Part shown: one piece after another, positions 44,138 to 52,485 of the stretch | Layout of the letters: every line of letters begins with the position of its first letter | Numbering within the stretch: position 1 is the stretch's first letter | NCBI RefSeq assembly: GCF_017309185.1 | Contig: NZ_JAEKJZ010000007.1 | Coordinates: 232,154-296,153, forward strand | From: Roseibium aggregatum | Lineage (GTDB): Bacteria > Pseudomonadota > Alphaproteobacteria > Rhizobiales > Stappiaceae | DNA length: 64,000 nt | Direction of reading: 5' to 3' | Notes under the pieces: generated by a model | The model's input: the letters and a program-made list of their open reading frames with translations, nothing else | Told to the model about the DNA's origin: nothing | Database searches by the model: none | Translations under genes and position numbers: made by a program

Positions 44138-44811
44138 GTATTTCAGCACTGTTTCTCTTTGGCAGTAGGGCTCGCGGTGATCATTCGAGTGACTCGGACA
44201 TTGATCTGCTAGCCATAAGCAGTGTGTCGGAGCCGACGGTGACGGGGATGGGTCCGGCTACCCTCTATCTCTACAGCGCAGATTGGTTGACGGCTAAAGC
44301 CGAGCAAGGCGACCTATTTGTCTGGCACATCATCTCAGAAGCATTGGCGATCTTCGATCCGCACGATGTTCTTGTTGAGCTGCAAGAGATATTTCAATTT
44401 GCGCCGAGTTACGAAGATGAAATCTTGAAGGCCTCCGATGTCGGCTGGGCGATCGTATCTCTTTGGAACGAACTGAGAGCCATTTCAATAAACAGAAGGA
44501 TTGCCTGGAGCGTGCGGACGATTGCAATAGCGCGTGCGGCAGCTTCGCAAACACCTGCTTTTTCAGCTCATGCGCTTGCCGAAGTTCTCAAACATCCCAA
44601 CTTAATCTCGCTAGTAGAACAGAAAGACAAAACGGAACTTTCAAAAAAATCATTGTACAACTTGATGGATTTCCTGCAGGAGTTCGGCTTCCCTCGAAGG
44701 GATGGGGAAATCAGCTCGATCGACCAGTATGTCTCCTTTTTTTGCAAAACTGAAAATAACGTTGGCCTGAAACTGCTCGAGGTGCCGGCTCCCAATTCAA
44801 GTTACGACTAG
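44134..44811 (+). CDS. MNT-type nucleotidyltransferase domain protein
   Basis: A 225-residue protein starts almost directly with the nucleotidyltransferase core: LFLFGSRARGDHSSDSDIDLL, with the GS and D-x-D motifs intact. The C-terminal two thirds are helical. It is translationally coupled to the CapW-like regulator, so it is probably part of a defence or toxin-type module. It is not a CD-NTase of the cGAS class by length or motif spacing. A HEPN RxxxxH motif is not seen in the C-terminal part. Confidence 0.75.
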   Translation: MSISALFLFGSRARGDHSSDSDIDLLAISSVSEPTVTGMGPATLYLYSADWLTAKAEQGDLFVWHIISEALAIFDPHDVLVELQEIFQFAPSYEDEILKASDVGWAIVSLWNELRAISINRRIAWSVRTIAIARAAASQTPAFSAHALAEVLKHPNLISLVEQKDKTELSKKSLYNLMDFLQEFGFPRRDGEISSIDQYVSFFCKTENNVGLKLLEVPAPNSSYD

Positions 44812-45139
44812 CAACACATAAGGGATGCATTCTCTATCAATGGTCCGCTTACGGGCCGGAGGAAGAAGAACCCCGTGGCAAGTCTGTCGTGCCTTGGCTT
44901 CTTCAGTGAACTTTCGCTTCCCGCTTCCATTTCCTCGTTTCTGCGGACCGTATTAGACGGCAGCTTACGGGCACCGCTCCAGAGGAGCTAAATGACTGAC
45001 ATGGGCGCGCATTGCTGCTTGCCAGCTCTGGCATCGTCCCTCGCAGTCAGTTGATCCATGATTGCGTCGGACAGACGTTACGAAATCAAGACGCCAAAAC
45101 TATTTCGGACACAGAAACGGCCATGTTCATTTGATTGCC
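44812..45139. other. intergenic region, no gene seen
   Basis: Between the convergent nucleotidyltransferase and copG genes lies 328 bases with no supported frame. It looks like remnant sequence at the cargo/backbone border. Confidence 0.45.
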
Positions 45140-45568
45140 CTAATCTGGTTTCCCTGAAACATCCTCCGAAATTTCCTGCCTCAACTTTGGCCCTTTCGCC
45201 AATCGTCTCCCCAACGCAGTGACGAAAGCATCGTATCGTTCACCGGCCTTACCGCGCGCAGCCTGCGCTGCCGGTTCTGGAAGTGCCGGTGTAGTCGCAA
45301 GCCAGAACCGAACGAATATGGCAAGAGTCTCGACGGATATCCCGAGATCGCGCTCCAGCCGCGTCATCCGCCGGTCGATCTGGTCCAGGCGTTTGGTGAT
45401 AGCTGCCTCGCGTCGCTCATCTGCGTCCGGGGACAGAAAGGAGGCAATGGCAGCCTCGACAACGAGCGACTGCGAGAGGTCCCGGCGCGCAGCATAATCG
45501 GAGAGCATCTTCATGACGTCCTGGTCGAGATAGGCAGAGATCTGCGCCTTTTTCTTGCGAGCCGCCAT
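45140..45568 (-). CDS. CopG/ribbon-helix-helix regulator
   Basis: A 142-residue protein with an N-terminal ribbon-helix-helix (QISAYLDQDVMKMLSDYAARRDLSQSLVVEAAIASFL) and a C-terminal helical region with DQIDRRMTRLERDLGISVETLAIFVRFWL. It sits directly after traG. CopG-like genes occupy this place in many trb/tra elements and are thought to control transfer. The ATG at 45568 is preferred over a TTG three codons upstream. Confidence 0.85.
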   Translation of the reverse strand: MAARKKKAQISAYLDQDVMKMLSDYAARRDLSQSLVVEAAIASFLSPDADERREAAITKRLDQIDRRMTRLERDLGISVETLAIFVRFWLATTPALPEPAAQAARGKAGERYDAFVTALGRRLAKGPKLRQEISEDVSGKPD

Positions 45569-45573
45569 AGCCG

Positions 45574-47559
45574 TCAAAGCTCCATGCCATCACCGGGATC
45601 GAGCGAAACTTGCCTCGCCACGCCTTGCATGACCCGGGTCATCCGGCTGGTCCGGGCGGTGTCATCCTCGGTTTCGTCTATCAGATCGATCTCGAATTCG
45701 TTTTTGACCGGCTCCCTCAGTTCGGCGGGCTCAAATCTGCTGAGTTCCGGTTGGTGCCGGCGCTCTGATCCCGTTGGATCCTCGTCGTCTGCGACCTGTT
45801 CTTGCGTTCTATGGATGACCTCGGAACAGTCAGAAACCGGCAGTTCGCTCCAATCATCAGTCTGTCGTTGGAGGGGCGGAGCCGGTTCAGGCGGCGGCAG
45901 GATGCGTTCGCTGAGCCGTTTGTCCTCATAGTAACGTGCCTTTTTCGCCAGGATCGGCGGCGTACCCGCGACCATGACGATCTCATCGGTGGGTGGAAGC
46001 TGCATGATCTCGCCTGGGGTCAGCAATTGGCGTGCGGTCTCGGACCGGGAAACCATCAGATGGCCGAGCCAGGGGCTCAACCTGTGACCCGCATAGTTCT
46101 TCATCGCCTTCATCTCCGTCGCAGTGCCTAAAGCATCGGAAACCCGCTTGGCGGTCCGCTCGTCATTCGTGGCGAAGCTGACACGCACATGGCAATTGTC
46201 GAGGATCGAATTGTTAGGCCCGTAAGCCTTCTCGATCTGGTTCAGAGATTGCGCAATCAAGAAGCTCTTGAGGCCATAGCCGGCCATGAAGGCAAGGGCA
46301 GACTCGAAGAAATCCAATCGCCCCAGAGCCGGAAACTCATCGAGCATCAGAAGGAGCCGGTGCCGGCCGGCATTTGCCTGAAGATCTTCTGTCAGGCGTC
46401 GGCCGATCTGATTGAGGATCAGGCGGATCAGCGGCTTGGTTCGGTTGATGTCCGACGGCGGCACCACGAGGTAAAGGCTCGTGGGGCTTGGGCCTCCCAC
46501 CATGTCGGCAATCCGCCAATCACAATGTCGCGTCACCTCGGCCACAACGGGATCCCGGTAAAGCCCCAGAAACGACATGGCCGTCGAGAGCACTCCGGAG
46601 CGTTCGTTCTCGGATTTGTTCAACAGTTCACGTGCCGCACTGGCAATAACTGGATGCGGACCGCTTTCTCCCAGATGGTCAGTTTTCATCATCGCCGCCA
46701 AGGTCGACTCGATCGGACGTTTCGGATCGGAAAGGAAAGCCGCGACACCGGCCAGTGTCTTGTTTTCCTCGGCATAGAGGACATGCAGGATGGCACCGAC
46801 GAGTAGCGCATGGGACGTCTTCTCCCAGTGGTTCCGCTTTTCGAGCGACCCTTCCGGATCCACCAAGATGTCCGCAATGTTCTGTACATCGCGCACTTCC
46901 CATTCGCCTCGCCGCACTTCGAGCAGCGGATTGTAGGCGGCCGATTTCGGATTGGTGGGATCAAACAGCAGAACCCGGCCATGCCTGGCGCGAAAGCCCG
47001 CCGTGAGCTGCCAGTTTTCTCCCTTGATATCGTGAACGATGGCCGAGCCCGGCCAGGTCAGCAGTGACGGGACGACCAGACCGACACCCTTGCCGGAGCG
47101 GGTGGGGGCGAAGCAGAGCACATGTTCCGGACCGTCATGGCGGAGATAGTCTTCCTCGTAGCAGCCGAGGACTACGCCATCAGAGTTCAGAAGGTTCGCC
47201 GCTCTCACCTCTTCCCGTTCGGCCCAACGGGCGGAGCCATAGGTCTCAACGCGTTTTGCTTCGCGCGCCCGCCAGACTGACATGCCGATGGCAACAACAA
47301 TGGACAGAAATCCGCCGGAAGCGGCAATGACGGCGCCGTGCAGAAAGACGTTCGGCGCATACGCATCATAGAAGTACCACCACCAGAAGAAGGCAGGCGG
47401 ATAGTAGATCGGCCGACCGGCCACTTCGAACCAGGGAGTTCCGAGCTGCGCCTGAAAGCCCAAACTCCAGGCAACGTATTGCGTTGCGCCCCAGGTGGTA
47501 AGCGTCGCAATGAGAGAGACCGCCAAAAGCTGGCCCCAGAGGATTTTTGTCGCAGACAT
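45574..47559 (-). CDS. traG: type IV coupling protein TraG/VirD4
   Basis: A 661-residue coupling ATPase that brings relaxase-bound DNA to the channel. Two N-terminal membrane helices are followed by the motor: VLCFAPTRSGKGVGLVVPSLL (Walker A), LLLMLDEFPALGRLDFFESALAFMAGYGLKSFLIAQSLNQIE, and NCHVRVSFATNDERTAKRVSDALG. The C-terminal tail is acidic. Confidence 0.95.
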   Translation of the reverse strand: MSATKILWGQLLAVSLIATLTTWGATQYVAWSLGFQAQLGTPWFEVAGRPIYYPPAFFWWWYFYDAYAPNVFLHGAVIAASGGFLSIVVAIGMSVWRAREAKRVETYGSARWAEREEVRAANLLNSDGVVLGCYEEDYLRHDGPEHVLCFAPTRSGKGVGLVVPSLLTWPGSAIVHDIKGENWQLTAGFRARHGRVLLFDPTNPKSAAYNPLLEVRRGEWEVRDVQNIADILVDPEGSLEKRNHWEKTSHALLVGAILHVLYAEENKTLAGVAAFLSDPKRPIESTLAAMMKTDHLGESGPHPVIASAARELLNKSENERSGVLSTAMSFLGLYRDPVVAEVTRHCDWRIADMVGGPSPTSLYLVVPPSDINRTKPLIRLILNQIGRRLTEDLQANAGRHRLLLMLDEFPALGRLDFFESALAFMAGYGLKSFLIAQSLNQIEKAYGPNNSILDNCHVRVSFATNDERTAKRVSDALGTATEMKAMKNYAGHRLSPWLGHLMVSRSETARQLLTPGEIMQLPPTDEIVMVAGTPPILAKKARYYEDKRLSERILPPPEPAPPLQRQTDDWSELPVSDCSEVIHRTQEQVADDEDPTGSERRHQPELSRFEPAELREPVKNEFEIDLIDETEDDTARTSRMTRVMQGVARQVSLDPGDGMEL

Positions 47560-47584
47560 TGTGGCGGTCCCTATCGATCAAATT

Positions 47585-49324
47585 TTAAAGCCCGAGACCT
47601 CGTTTGCGCCCGAAGCTCCAGTCCACACCGCCACCAGAGCGGGCGACGCCGGACACAAGCTGCCCACGTTGCTTTTCGAGTGATGGGGTCCACGGAACGA
47701 GTTGGAAACCGAGACCGTCGTCGATCATGGCGAAACGTCCCGAGGCGAGGTCAAAGCGTTGGCGGTAGGTGCCGGCGACATATTCGCCGGAACCAGCACG
47801 GTTGAATGGCTGCCCGGTCTTGGCTGTCAGCCGATCGCCAAGCGCTTCCAGCTCCTTGCGGCGCAGTGTCTCGATGAGGTTTCGGGCGAAAAACATGCGC
47901 CGGCCCTTCCGCTCGGCGAAGCCCTCTTCAATCAGATGCTCTGCCCGGCGCTCAAGAGCGTCTCTGACTTCAGCCCCAAAACCACCCTCGAAGAGAGCAA
48001 CGGGATCACGGGCGATGTTCTGCCGGTCGAGCCAGGTGGCCCCCGAGGCGGTGACCTGCCGCTCGATGTCGAGATCGGAGCGGACGGCGAGCGCCACGCG
48101 GCGCTGCCCGCGCGCATCATCAAACTTTCGGAGTTCAACGATAGACCCCGGCGCGCTGTCACCAGCTGCGTCAATGTCGGAAATCCTGATGTGGTGCGTC
48201 CGCCCGTCGACGCCGTCGACGACGGCATAAGCGGACCCTTTCAGCTCATCGTCGAGACCGCGCTCGACCAGGCGGCCGATGATGGGCGTGTCCAAGCTCT
48301 CCCCAGCGAGCACATAGCCTGACGACCCACGCTCGATACCCCGACCAGCCAAAGCACGATGCATCCGCTTGATGATGTCGCCGCGCTCTCCCAGTTCGCG
48401 CAACGTCGCTTCCGCACCCTCGCCAATCACCCATTGCCCGGGACCGACTTGATCGGCCAGGCCAAGCGCCTCCAACCTGCGCAAGCGTCCAACCTTCAGG
48501 GCGTGATATTCATCCGGCTGCCGGTCCGGGTCGGGCGCCGTGTCAATGATGCCGGTCCTGCGGGCGTCACGAACAAGCTGGCGGTCCAACTGGGTCCAAC
48601 GCTCTGCTTCGACCTGGCGTTCCAGATGGTATCGGATATCGAGATCGGTGCACGGTCCGAGCTCCAATGTCGCCAGATCCTGAGCACGGGCGCGCATGCC
48701 TTCCTTGATGTAATCCCGGGAGATAACCAGGTCCTGGCCGTCATCGGCCTTCCCGCGCAGGATGATATGGACATGAGGATTGTCGGTATTCCAGTGATCT
48801 ACGCCAACCCAGTCGAGGTCTGTGCCGAGGTCCTTTTCCATCTGACGCATCAGATCCCGACTGAAGGATCTGAGATCCGCCAGGTCCGTGGCGTCTTCCG
48901 GCGAGACGATGAAACGGAAATGATGCCGGTCGTTCTGGCAACGCTCGGCGAACTCTTTCGGATCAACAGAATCGTTTCCAGGACCAAACATCCGCGCCTT
49001 TTCCCCGTCACGGGTCACGCCTTCCCGGCCGAGGTATTTGAGATGTGCTGACATAGGTGCGGATCGTGCCGAATGCCGAACGACCCGGGTCTTGATAACC
49101 ACGACACGGGATTTGCCCGCGAGCAGCCGGTTGGCCTGAACACTGGCCCTCCGGCCGCGTCCGAAGTGCGAGTGTTTGCCGGTGCTGATCCGGCCCGTGC
49201 GCGACACATGCCCGCCGGCCTTCTGGGCGGCCGCCAATGCCTGGGCAATGAACGGGCGGGCCCGCTGCGCGCGCGATGACCGGACGCGTCCGGGCCGGAT
49301 GCGGAAATCGTGCTCATCGGACAT
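47585..49324 (-). CDS. relaxase, VirD2-like (DUF3363)
   Basis: A 579-residue relaxase of the DUF3363 group. After an Arg-rich N-terminus come HLKYLGREGVTRDG, HHFRFIVSPEDA, and the metal-binding DNPHVHIILRG; the C-terminal DUF3363 region (RQVTASGATWLDRQNIA onwards) completes it. It would nick oriT and pilot the strand. The ATG at 49324 (MSDEHDFRIRPGR) is preferred. The upstream 240 bases are the natural place for oriT. Confidence 0.92.
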   Translation of the reverse strand: MSDEHDFRIRPGRVRSSRAQRARPFIAQALAAAQKAGGHVSRTGRISTGKHSHFGRGRRASVQANRLLAGKSRVVVIKTRVVRHSARSAPMSAHLKYLGREGVTRDGEKARMFGPGNDSVDPKEFAERCQNDRHHFRFIVSPEDATDLADLRSFSRDLMRQMEKDLGTDLDWVGVDHWNTDNPHVHIILRGKADDGQDLVISRDYIKEGMRARAQDLATLELGPCTDLDIRYHLERQVEAERWTQLDRQLVRDARRTGIIDTAPDPDRQPDEYHALKVGRLRRLEALGLADQVGPGQWVIGEGAEATLRELGERGDIIKRMHRALAGRGIERGSSGYVLAGESLDTPIIGRLVERGLDDELKGSAYAVVDGVDGRTHHIRISDIDAAGDSAPGSIVELRKFDDARGQRRVALAVRSDLDIERQVTASGATWLDRQNIARDPVALFEGGFGAEVRDALERRAEHLIEEGFAERKGRRMFFARNLIETLRRKELEALGDRLTAKTGQPFNRAGSGEYVAGTYRQRFDLASGRFAMIDDGLGFQLVPWTPSLEKQRGQLVSGVARSGGGVDWSFGRKRGLGL

Positions 49325-49567
49325 GGAACATCTCCGCAAGGTGCAAAAATCCACGCAAGTTCAGAACGATAGGGAGTGTGCGCACATTGCGGACTTTGGC
49401 CACACATTGCGAAACACAACAAAAAGACCAGCAAAAACAACCGACCGACCCAAGCGCACCTTGCGCCCTTTTATCTCGCCATCCCCCGGCCGCGTCACAC
49501 GCCGCCGGCCCTAATTTGCTCACTCCTGCGCAGATGCACTCCAGAGTGCGGGCTCCGTCGACCGCGC
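49325..49567. promoter_or_regulatory. candidate oriT region
   Basis: Between the relaxase start and the lytic transglycosylase end lie two direct copies of CACATTGCG at 49383-49391 and 49403-49411, then an A-rich tract and a GCGCACCTTGCGC segment near 49456-49468. Relaxase-adjacent repeats are typical of oriT, but no nick site is certain. Confidence 0.4.
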
Positions 49568-50287
49568 TCATCGAAAACCCTTCCCGGAAGATCTGGAGAC
49601 AAACAGAGTTTCAGCCGCCCCGGAACGGTTGTCCTTGTGGTCCGTTCCAGCTGCATTCGGTGCTGCACTGGACCTGCCGTCGAATTGCTGCCGGTTTGCA
49701 GATGCGTCGGTGGATTGATGATCGGGAAGAAGCGATGCACCCCACCAACCTGGGAAACAAGCGGATGCACCGCCGGCGTCCGGGAGCGGGTAACCGCCGA
49801 GTACCGGGGCGAGCAGCGCGACATAGGTCCGCGTTTCGGATGGCAACGCTCGACACGTTTCCAGATAGGCATCGTAACGAACTGGTCCGGCATTATAAGC
49901 GGCCAGCATGCCGGTGATATTGCCGTATCGGTCGAACATCTCGCGGAGATACGCCGTGCCCGCGAGGATGTTGTCGCGCGGTTCATACGGATCGGCGCTA
50001 AGGCCGTATCGACCGCGCATCTCCTCCCAGGTTCCGGGCATCAGCTGCATCAGTCCCATGGCGCCGGCGGCGGAGACGGCATTCGGATTGCCGTCGCTTT
50101 CCGTGTCCAGGACCGCTCGGATCCAATGCGCCGGAATGCCAAAACGCTGTGAGGCCTCAGTGATGAAAGCGGCACATGGATCACTTGCCGCTTGCAGCAT
50201 GGACGTCTCGGCTCTTGCCGATTCCGCATAAGTTGAGGCGCACTCGAGGAACAGGCCGGTAAGGACAAGAGGGATTGCATGGCGCAC
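49568..50287 (-). CDS. conjugation lytic transglycosylase (VirB1-like)
   Basis: A 239-residue SLT-family enzyme that opens peptidoglycan for the transfer apparatus. A signal sequence is followed by the catalytic glutamate in IRAVLDTESDGNPNAVS, then GAMGLMQLMPGTWEEM and NILAGTAYLREMFDRYG..AAYNAGP. The GTG at 50287 has GAGGAG seven bases upstream; an upstream GTG overlaps traF. The C-terminus is a Ser/Asn-rich tail. Confidence 0.9.
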   Translation of the reverse strand: MRHAIPLVLTGLFLECASTYAESARAETSMLQAASDPCAAFITEASQRFGIPAHWIRAVLDTESDGNPNAVSAAGAMGLMQLMPGTWEEMRGRYGLSADPYEPRDNILAGTAYLREMFDRYGNITGMLAAYNAGPVRYDAYLETCRALPSETRTYVALLAPVLGGYPLPDAGGASACFPGWWGASLLPDHQSTDASANRQQFDGRSSAAPNAAGTDHKDNRSGAAETLFVSRSSGKGFR

Positions 50288-50291
50288 GGCA

Positions 50292-50861
50292 TCACTCCTC
50301 ACCGCTCGACTGGGAAGGAGGGCGACGGTTCGGTGATTGCTCGAAGCGAGCGGGCTCGTCAGTCCAGACCGGCTTGAGTTTTGCGGAAATCACAGTGACC
50401 GGGAGCGGCCCGAAATACCGGCCATCAAAACTGTCTGGCGCGTTCGGGTTCATGAGAAAGATTTCGCCCTCGCCAAGCCCGCGGCAGCCCTGCCAGCGCG
50501 GCAGAGAACGGCCCAGCCGGTCGCGTTCCCGCGCCTGTCCATACGGCTTGCCCCCGACGAAGATCGTCGCACCCTTGCGGCAGACACCGGTTCCGGGCAG
50601 CGCAAGCACGTGCTTGATCAACGGCACACCGCGCGGAAGGTAGCTGCGCTTCGCGAGGAAGTCGGCGAGATCCTGCGGCGGCGCGACTGCGACAAGGTCA
50701 CCGACGTTCAGCGTACCCAAGGGCCGCGCAAAATAGAGCCCGACCGGCACACTGGCCGAGGCATTCCAGATGAAGCGGGGTTGCCAATCGAAGAAGACCG
50801 GCGCCAGGATGAGCGCCGAGGACAGAACAGCCGGCCCGAAGATGAAGTTGTGTCTGCGCAT
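50292..50861 (-). CDS. traF: conjugative pilin peptidase TraF (S26 family)
   Basis: A 189-residue signal-peptidase-like enzyme (S26C). One N-terminal membrane helix precedes ASVPVGLYFARPLG with the catalytic serine, and RGVPLIKHVLALPGTGVC holds the lysine. EIFLMNPNAPDSFDGRYFGPLP is typical. TraF processes the TrbC pilin to a cyclic form in RP4. The ATG overlaps the DUF2840 stop (TGATG). Confidence 0.93.
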   Translation of the reverse strand: MRRHNFIFGPAVLSSALILAPVFFDWQPRFIWNASASVPVGLYFARPLGTLNVGDLVAVAPPQDLADFLAKRSYLPRGVPLIKHVLALPGTGVCRKGATIFVGGKPYGQARERDRLGRSLPRWQGCRGLGEGEIFLMNPNAPDSFDGRYFGPLPVTVISAKLKPVWTDEPARFEQSPNRRPPSQSSGEE

Positions 50862-51376
50862 CACTGTACTCGCCGCCGTTTGAGCCAGGCATGATGCTCG
50901 GGCCGCGTATAGGGATGGGCTTCTTCGCCAACGGTCAGCCGGTTGTGGAGGTGCCGCCAGTAGTCCGGCGATGCATAGGCCGGATCGATGGCAAGCGCCT
51001 CGATCGCATCGATCGCCTGCAGTACCCGCTCGACCTTCGGCCAGCCGTGGATCTTCAGAAGCAATTCCCCACCGGGCCGCACGAAGGGCAGGGTCTGGTA
51101 GGGTGCACCGCGTCCAACCGCACTCAAGATATCGATGCGCGAAACCACCGTGCCGTAGCCGTTCGCCGCCCATCGGACAAAACAGAAGATCGAGCCGGGC
51201 GCGAAACCGACGATGCGGTCGCTGCCGTTGAGAATGTGCTCATAAGACTGGTGGCCGAAGCGGATCCAGTGCTCGATCTTGCCTTTTTCCCAAGTGAGTT
51301 CGACCAATGTCATCTCCGAGGTGACGTCATCAGGCAAGGGATTGCCCATCCATCTGCGGCGCGGTTTCTCACTCAT
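50861..51376 (-). CDS. DUF2840 family protein
   Basis: This 171-residue protein belongs to DUF2840, found beside traF and parA in alphaproteobacterial conjugative elements. Segments WIRFGHQSYEHILNGSDRIVGFAPGSIFCFVRWAANGYGTVVSRIDI and PEHHAWLKRRRV are conserved in the group. No function is known. It overlaps its neighbours by one to four bases. Confidence 0.85.
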   Translation of the reverse strand: MSEKPRRRWMGNPLPDDVTSEMTLVELTWEKGKIEHWIRFGHQSYEHILNGSDRIVGFAPGSIFCFVRWAANGYGTVVSRIDILSAVGRGAPYQTLPFVRPGGELLLKIHGWPKVERVLQAIDAIEALAIDPAYASPDYWRHLHNRLTVGEEAHPYTRPEHHAWLKRRRVQ

Positions 51377-51624
51377 CGCTTCTCTCCGTCGGTGATCGGG
51401 AATTCGCGCGCGAAGAGATCGCGCAGCATGTCGGCAACCGTGACCCCGCGCTGGAAGGCAACGATCTTGATCCGGGCGCGCTGATCGGGTGTCACGTCGA
51501 TGGTGAGGCGGGCGGTAAAGCCGTTCGCGGCTGTGGCATTTGATTTGCTCTCAGCCGACTTGATCCAACGTTCGGGATCAGCCGGCCGCGATGCAAATCC
51601 TTGGCGGTTGGACTGATTGCTCAT
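51373..51624 (-). CDS. small ribbon-helix-helix partner of ParA
   Basis: An 83-residue protein with a disordered N-terminus and a C-terminal RHH-like region (FTARLTIDVTPDQRARIKIVAFQRGVTVADMLRDLFAREFP). It is translationally coupled to parA (ATGA) and would serve as the DNA-binding partner in partition, similar to ParG-type proteins. That role is inferred from fold and context. Confidence 0.75.
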   Translation of the reverse strand: MSNQSNRQGFASRPADPERWIKSAESKSNATAANGFTARLTIDVTPDQRARIKIVAFQRGVTVADMLRDLFAREFPITDGEKR

Positions 51625-52274
51625 GACCCAGGCCTCTCGATCCCGAGCCTGTCTATCTCCGACACCAGCGCTGCGATTTCCTTGGCCCCAGGTGTGTCCT
51701 TATCCAGTTCGCTGACGAGCCGGCCGGACTGCACAGCGCTCGCAAAGGCAACACGCTGACCGATGGTTTGGGTGAGGACTGGCGGGTCGTTGTCGGAGAG
51801 AGCTTCAGCCGTATCGCGGGCGATGACGGTCCGGGCGCCGCAGCGATTGAGAACGAAGCGCGCTATCAGCTGCGGCCGGTAGATCCGCGCCTCGTTGACG
51901 AGCGCCAGCATCTCCGCCGACGCCCAACCGTCGAGCGGCGATGGCTGTACCGGAATCAGAACCAGATCGGCAGACAGCAGCGCCGAGCGCATCAGACCGG
52001 CGACACGGGGCGGTCCGTCGATGACGACATGATCAGCGTTCTGGGCGAGCTCCGGAGCTTCCCGGTGAAGCGTGTCGCGGGCAAGCCCGACAACCCCAAA
52101 CAGTCTCGGCAGACCTTCCCGGCTGCGAGCTTCCGACCAGTCCAAAGCCGATCCTTGCGGGTCCACGTCGATGAGCGTGACGCGCTTGCCGCGCCGCGCC
52201 CATTCTCCGGCGAGATTGAGAGCCAGCGTCGTCTTGCCGACACCGCCCTTCTGGTTGAGCAGCGCGACGATCAT
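51621..52274 (-). CDS. parA: ParA-family partition ATPase
   Basis: A 217-residue ParA with deviant Walker A NQKGGVGKTTLALNLAG, switch DVDPQGSALDWSEARS and IDGPPRVAGLMRSALLSADLVLIPVQPSPLD. The small size matches type Ib plasmid ParA proteins. The ATG at 52274 has GGAG seven bases upstream. A perfect palindrome and RepA iterons lie just upstream. Confidence 0.93.
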   Translation of the reverse strand: MIVALLNQKGGVGKTTLALNLAGEWARRGKRVTLIDVDPQGSALDWSEARSREGLPRLFGVVGLARDTLHREAPELAQNADHVVIDGPPRVAGLMRSALLSADLVLIPVQPSPLDGWASAEMLALVNEARIYRPQLIARFVLNRCGARTVIARDTAEALSDNDPPVLTQTIGQRVAFASAVQSGRLVSELDKDTPGAKEIAALVSEIDRLGIERPGS

Positions 52275-52337
52275 GACGCTGCTCCGCGACACTTCGGGGA
52301 CTTATCCGCAGATCTTGAAAACCGCGCCGGCGTTAGA

Positions 52338-52356
52338 AGAATTCCGAAGGAATTCT
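52338..52356. promoter_or_regulatory. perfect palindrome upstream of parA
   Basis: AGAATTCC-GAA-GGAATTCT has perfect eight-base arms and lies 64 bases before parA. It could be the operator or parS-like site for the RHH partner. Confidence 0.55.
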
Positions 52357-52414
52357 GGTTAGGTAAGTTACGGAGCGCATAAGCTGTTGGCTTTGCCTCG
52401 AAATTCGGTGATTT

Positions 52415-52479
52415 CGGTCCCCGATAGCACGAGGATCGGGTCCCCGATGGCACGATAGTTTGGGTCCCTGATAGCACGA
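52415..52479. repeat. three iterons, candidate replication origin
   Basis: Three 18-base direct repeats occur at 52415, 52438 and 52462, with consensus GGGTCCCCGATAGCACGA and at most one or two changes. Their start-to-start distances are 23 and 24 bases, about two helical turns, which is typical of initiator-binding iterons. They lie immediately after repA, between it and parA. Confidence 0.8.
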
Positions 52480-52485
52480 GTGAAT

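Noticed and set aside
43205..44811. Complete CBASS system
   Set aside because: The CapW-like regulator suggests it, but the nucleotidyltransferase is too short and lacks the layout of a CD-NTase, and no effector gene is present.
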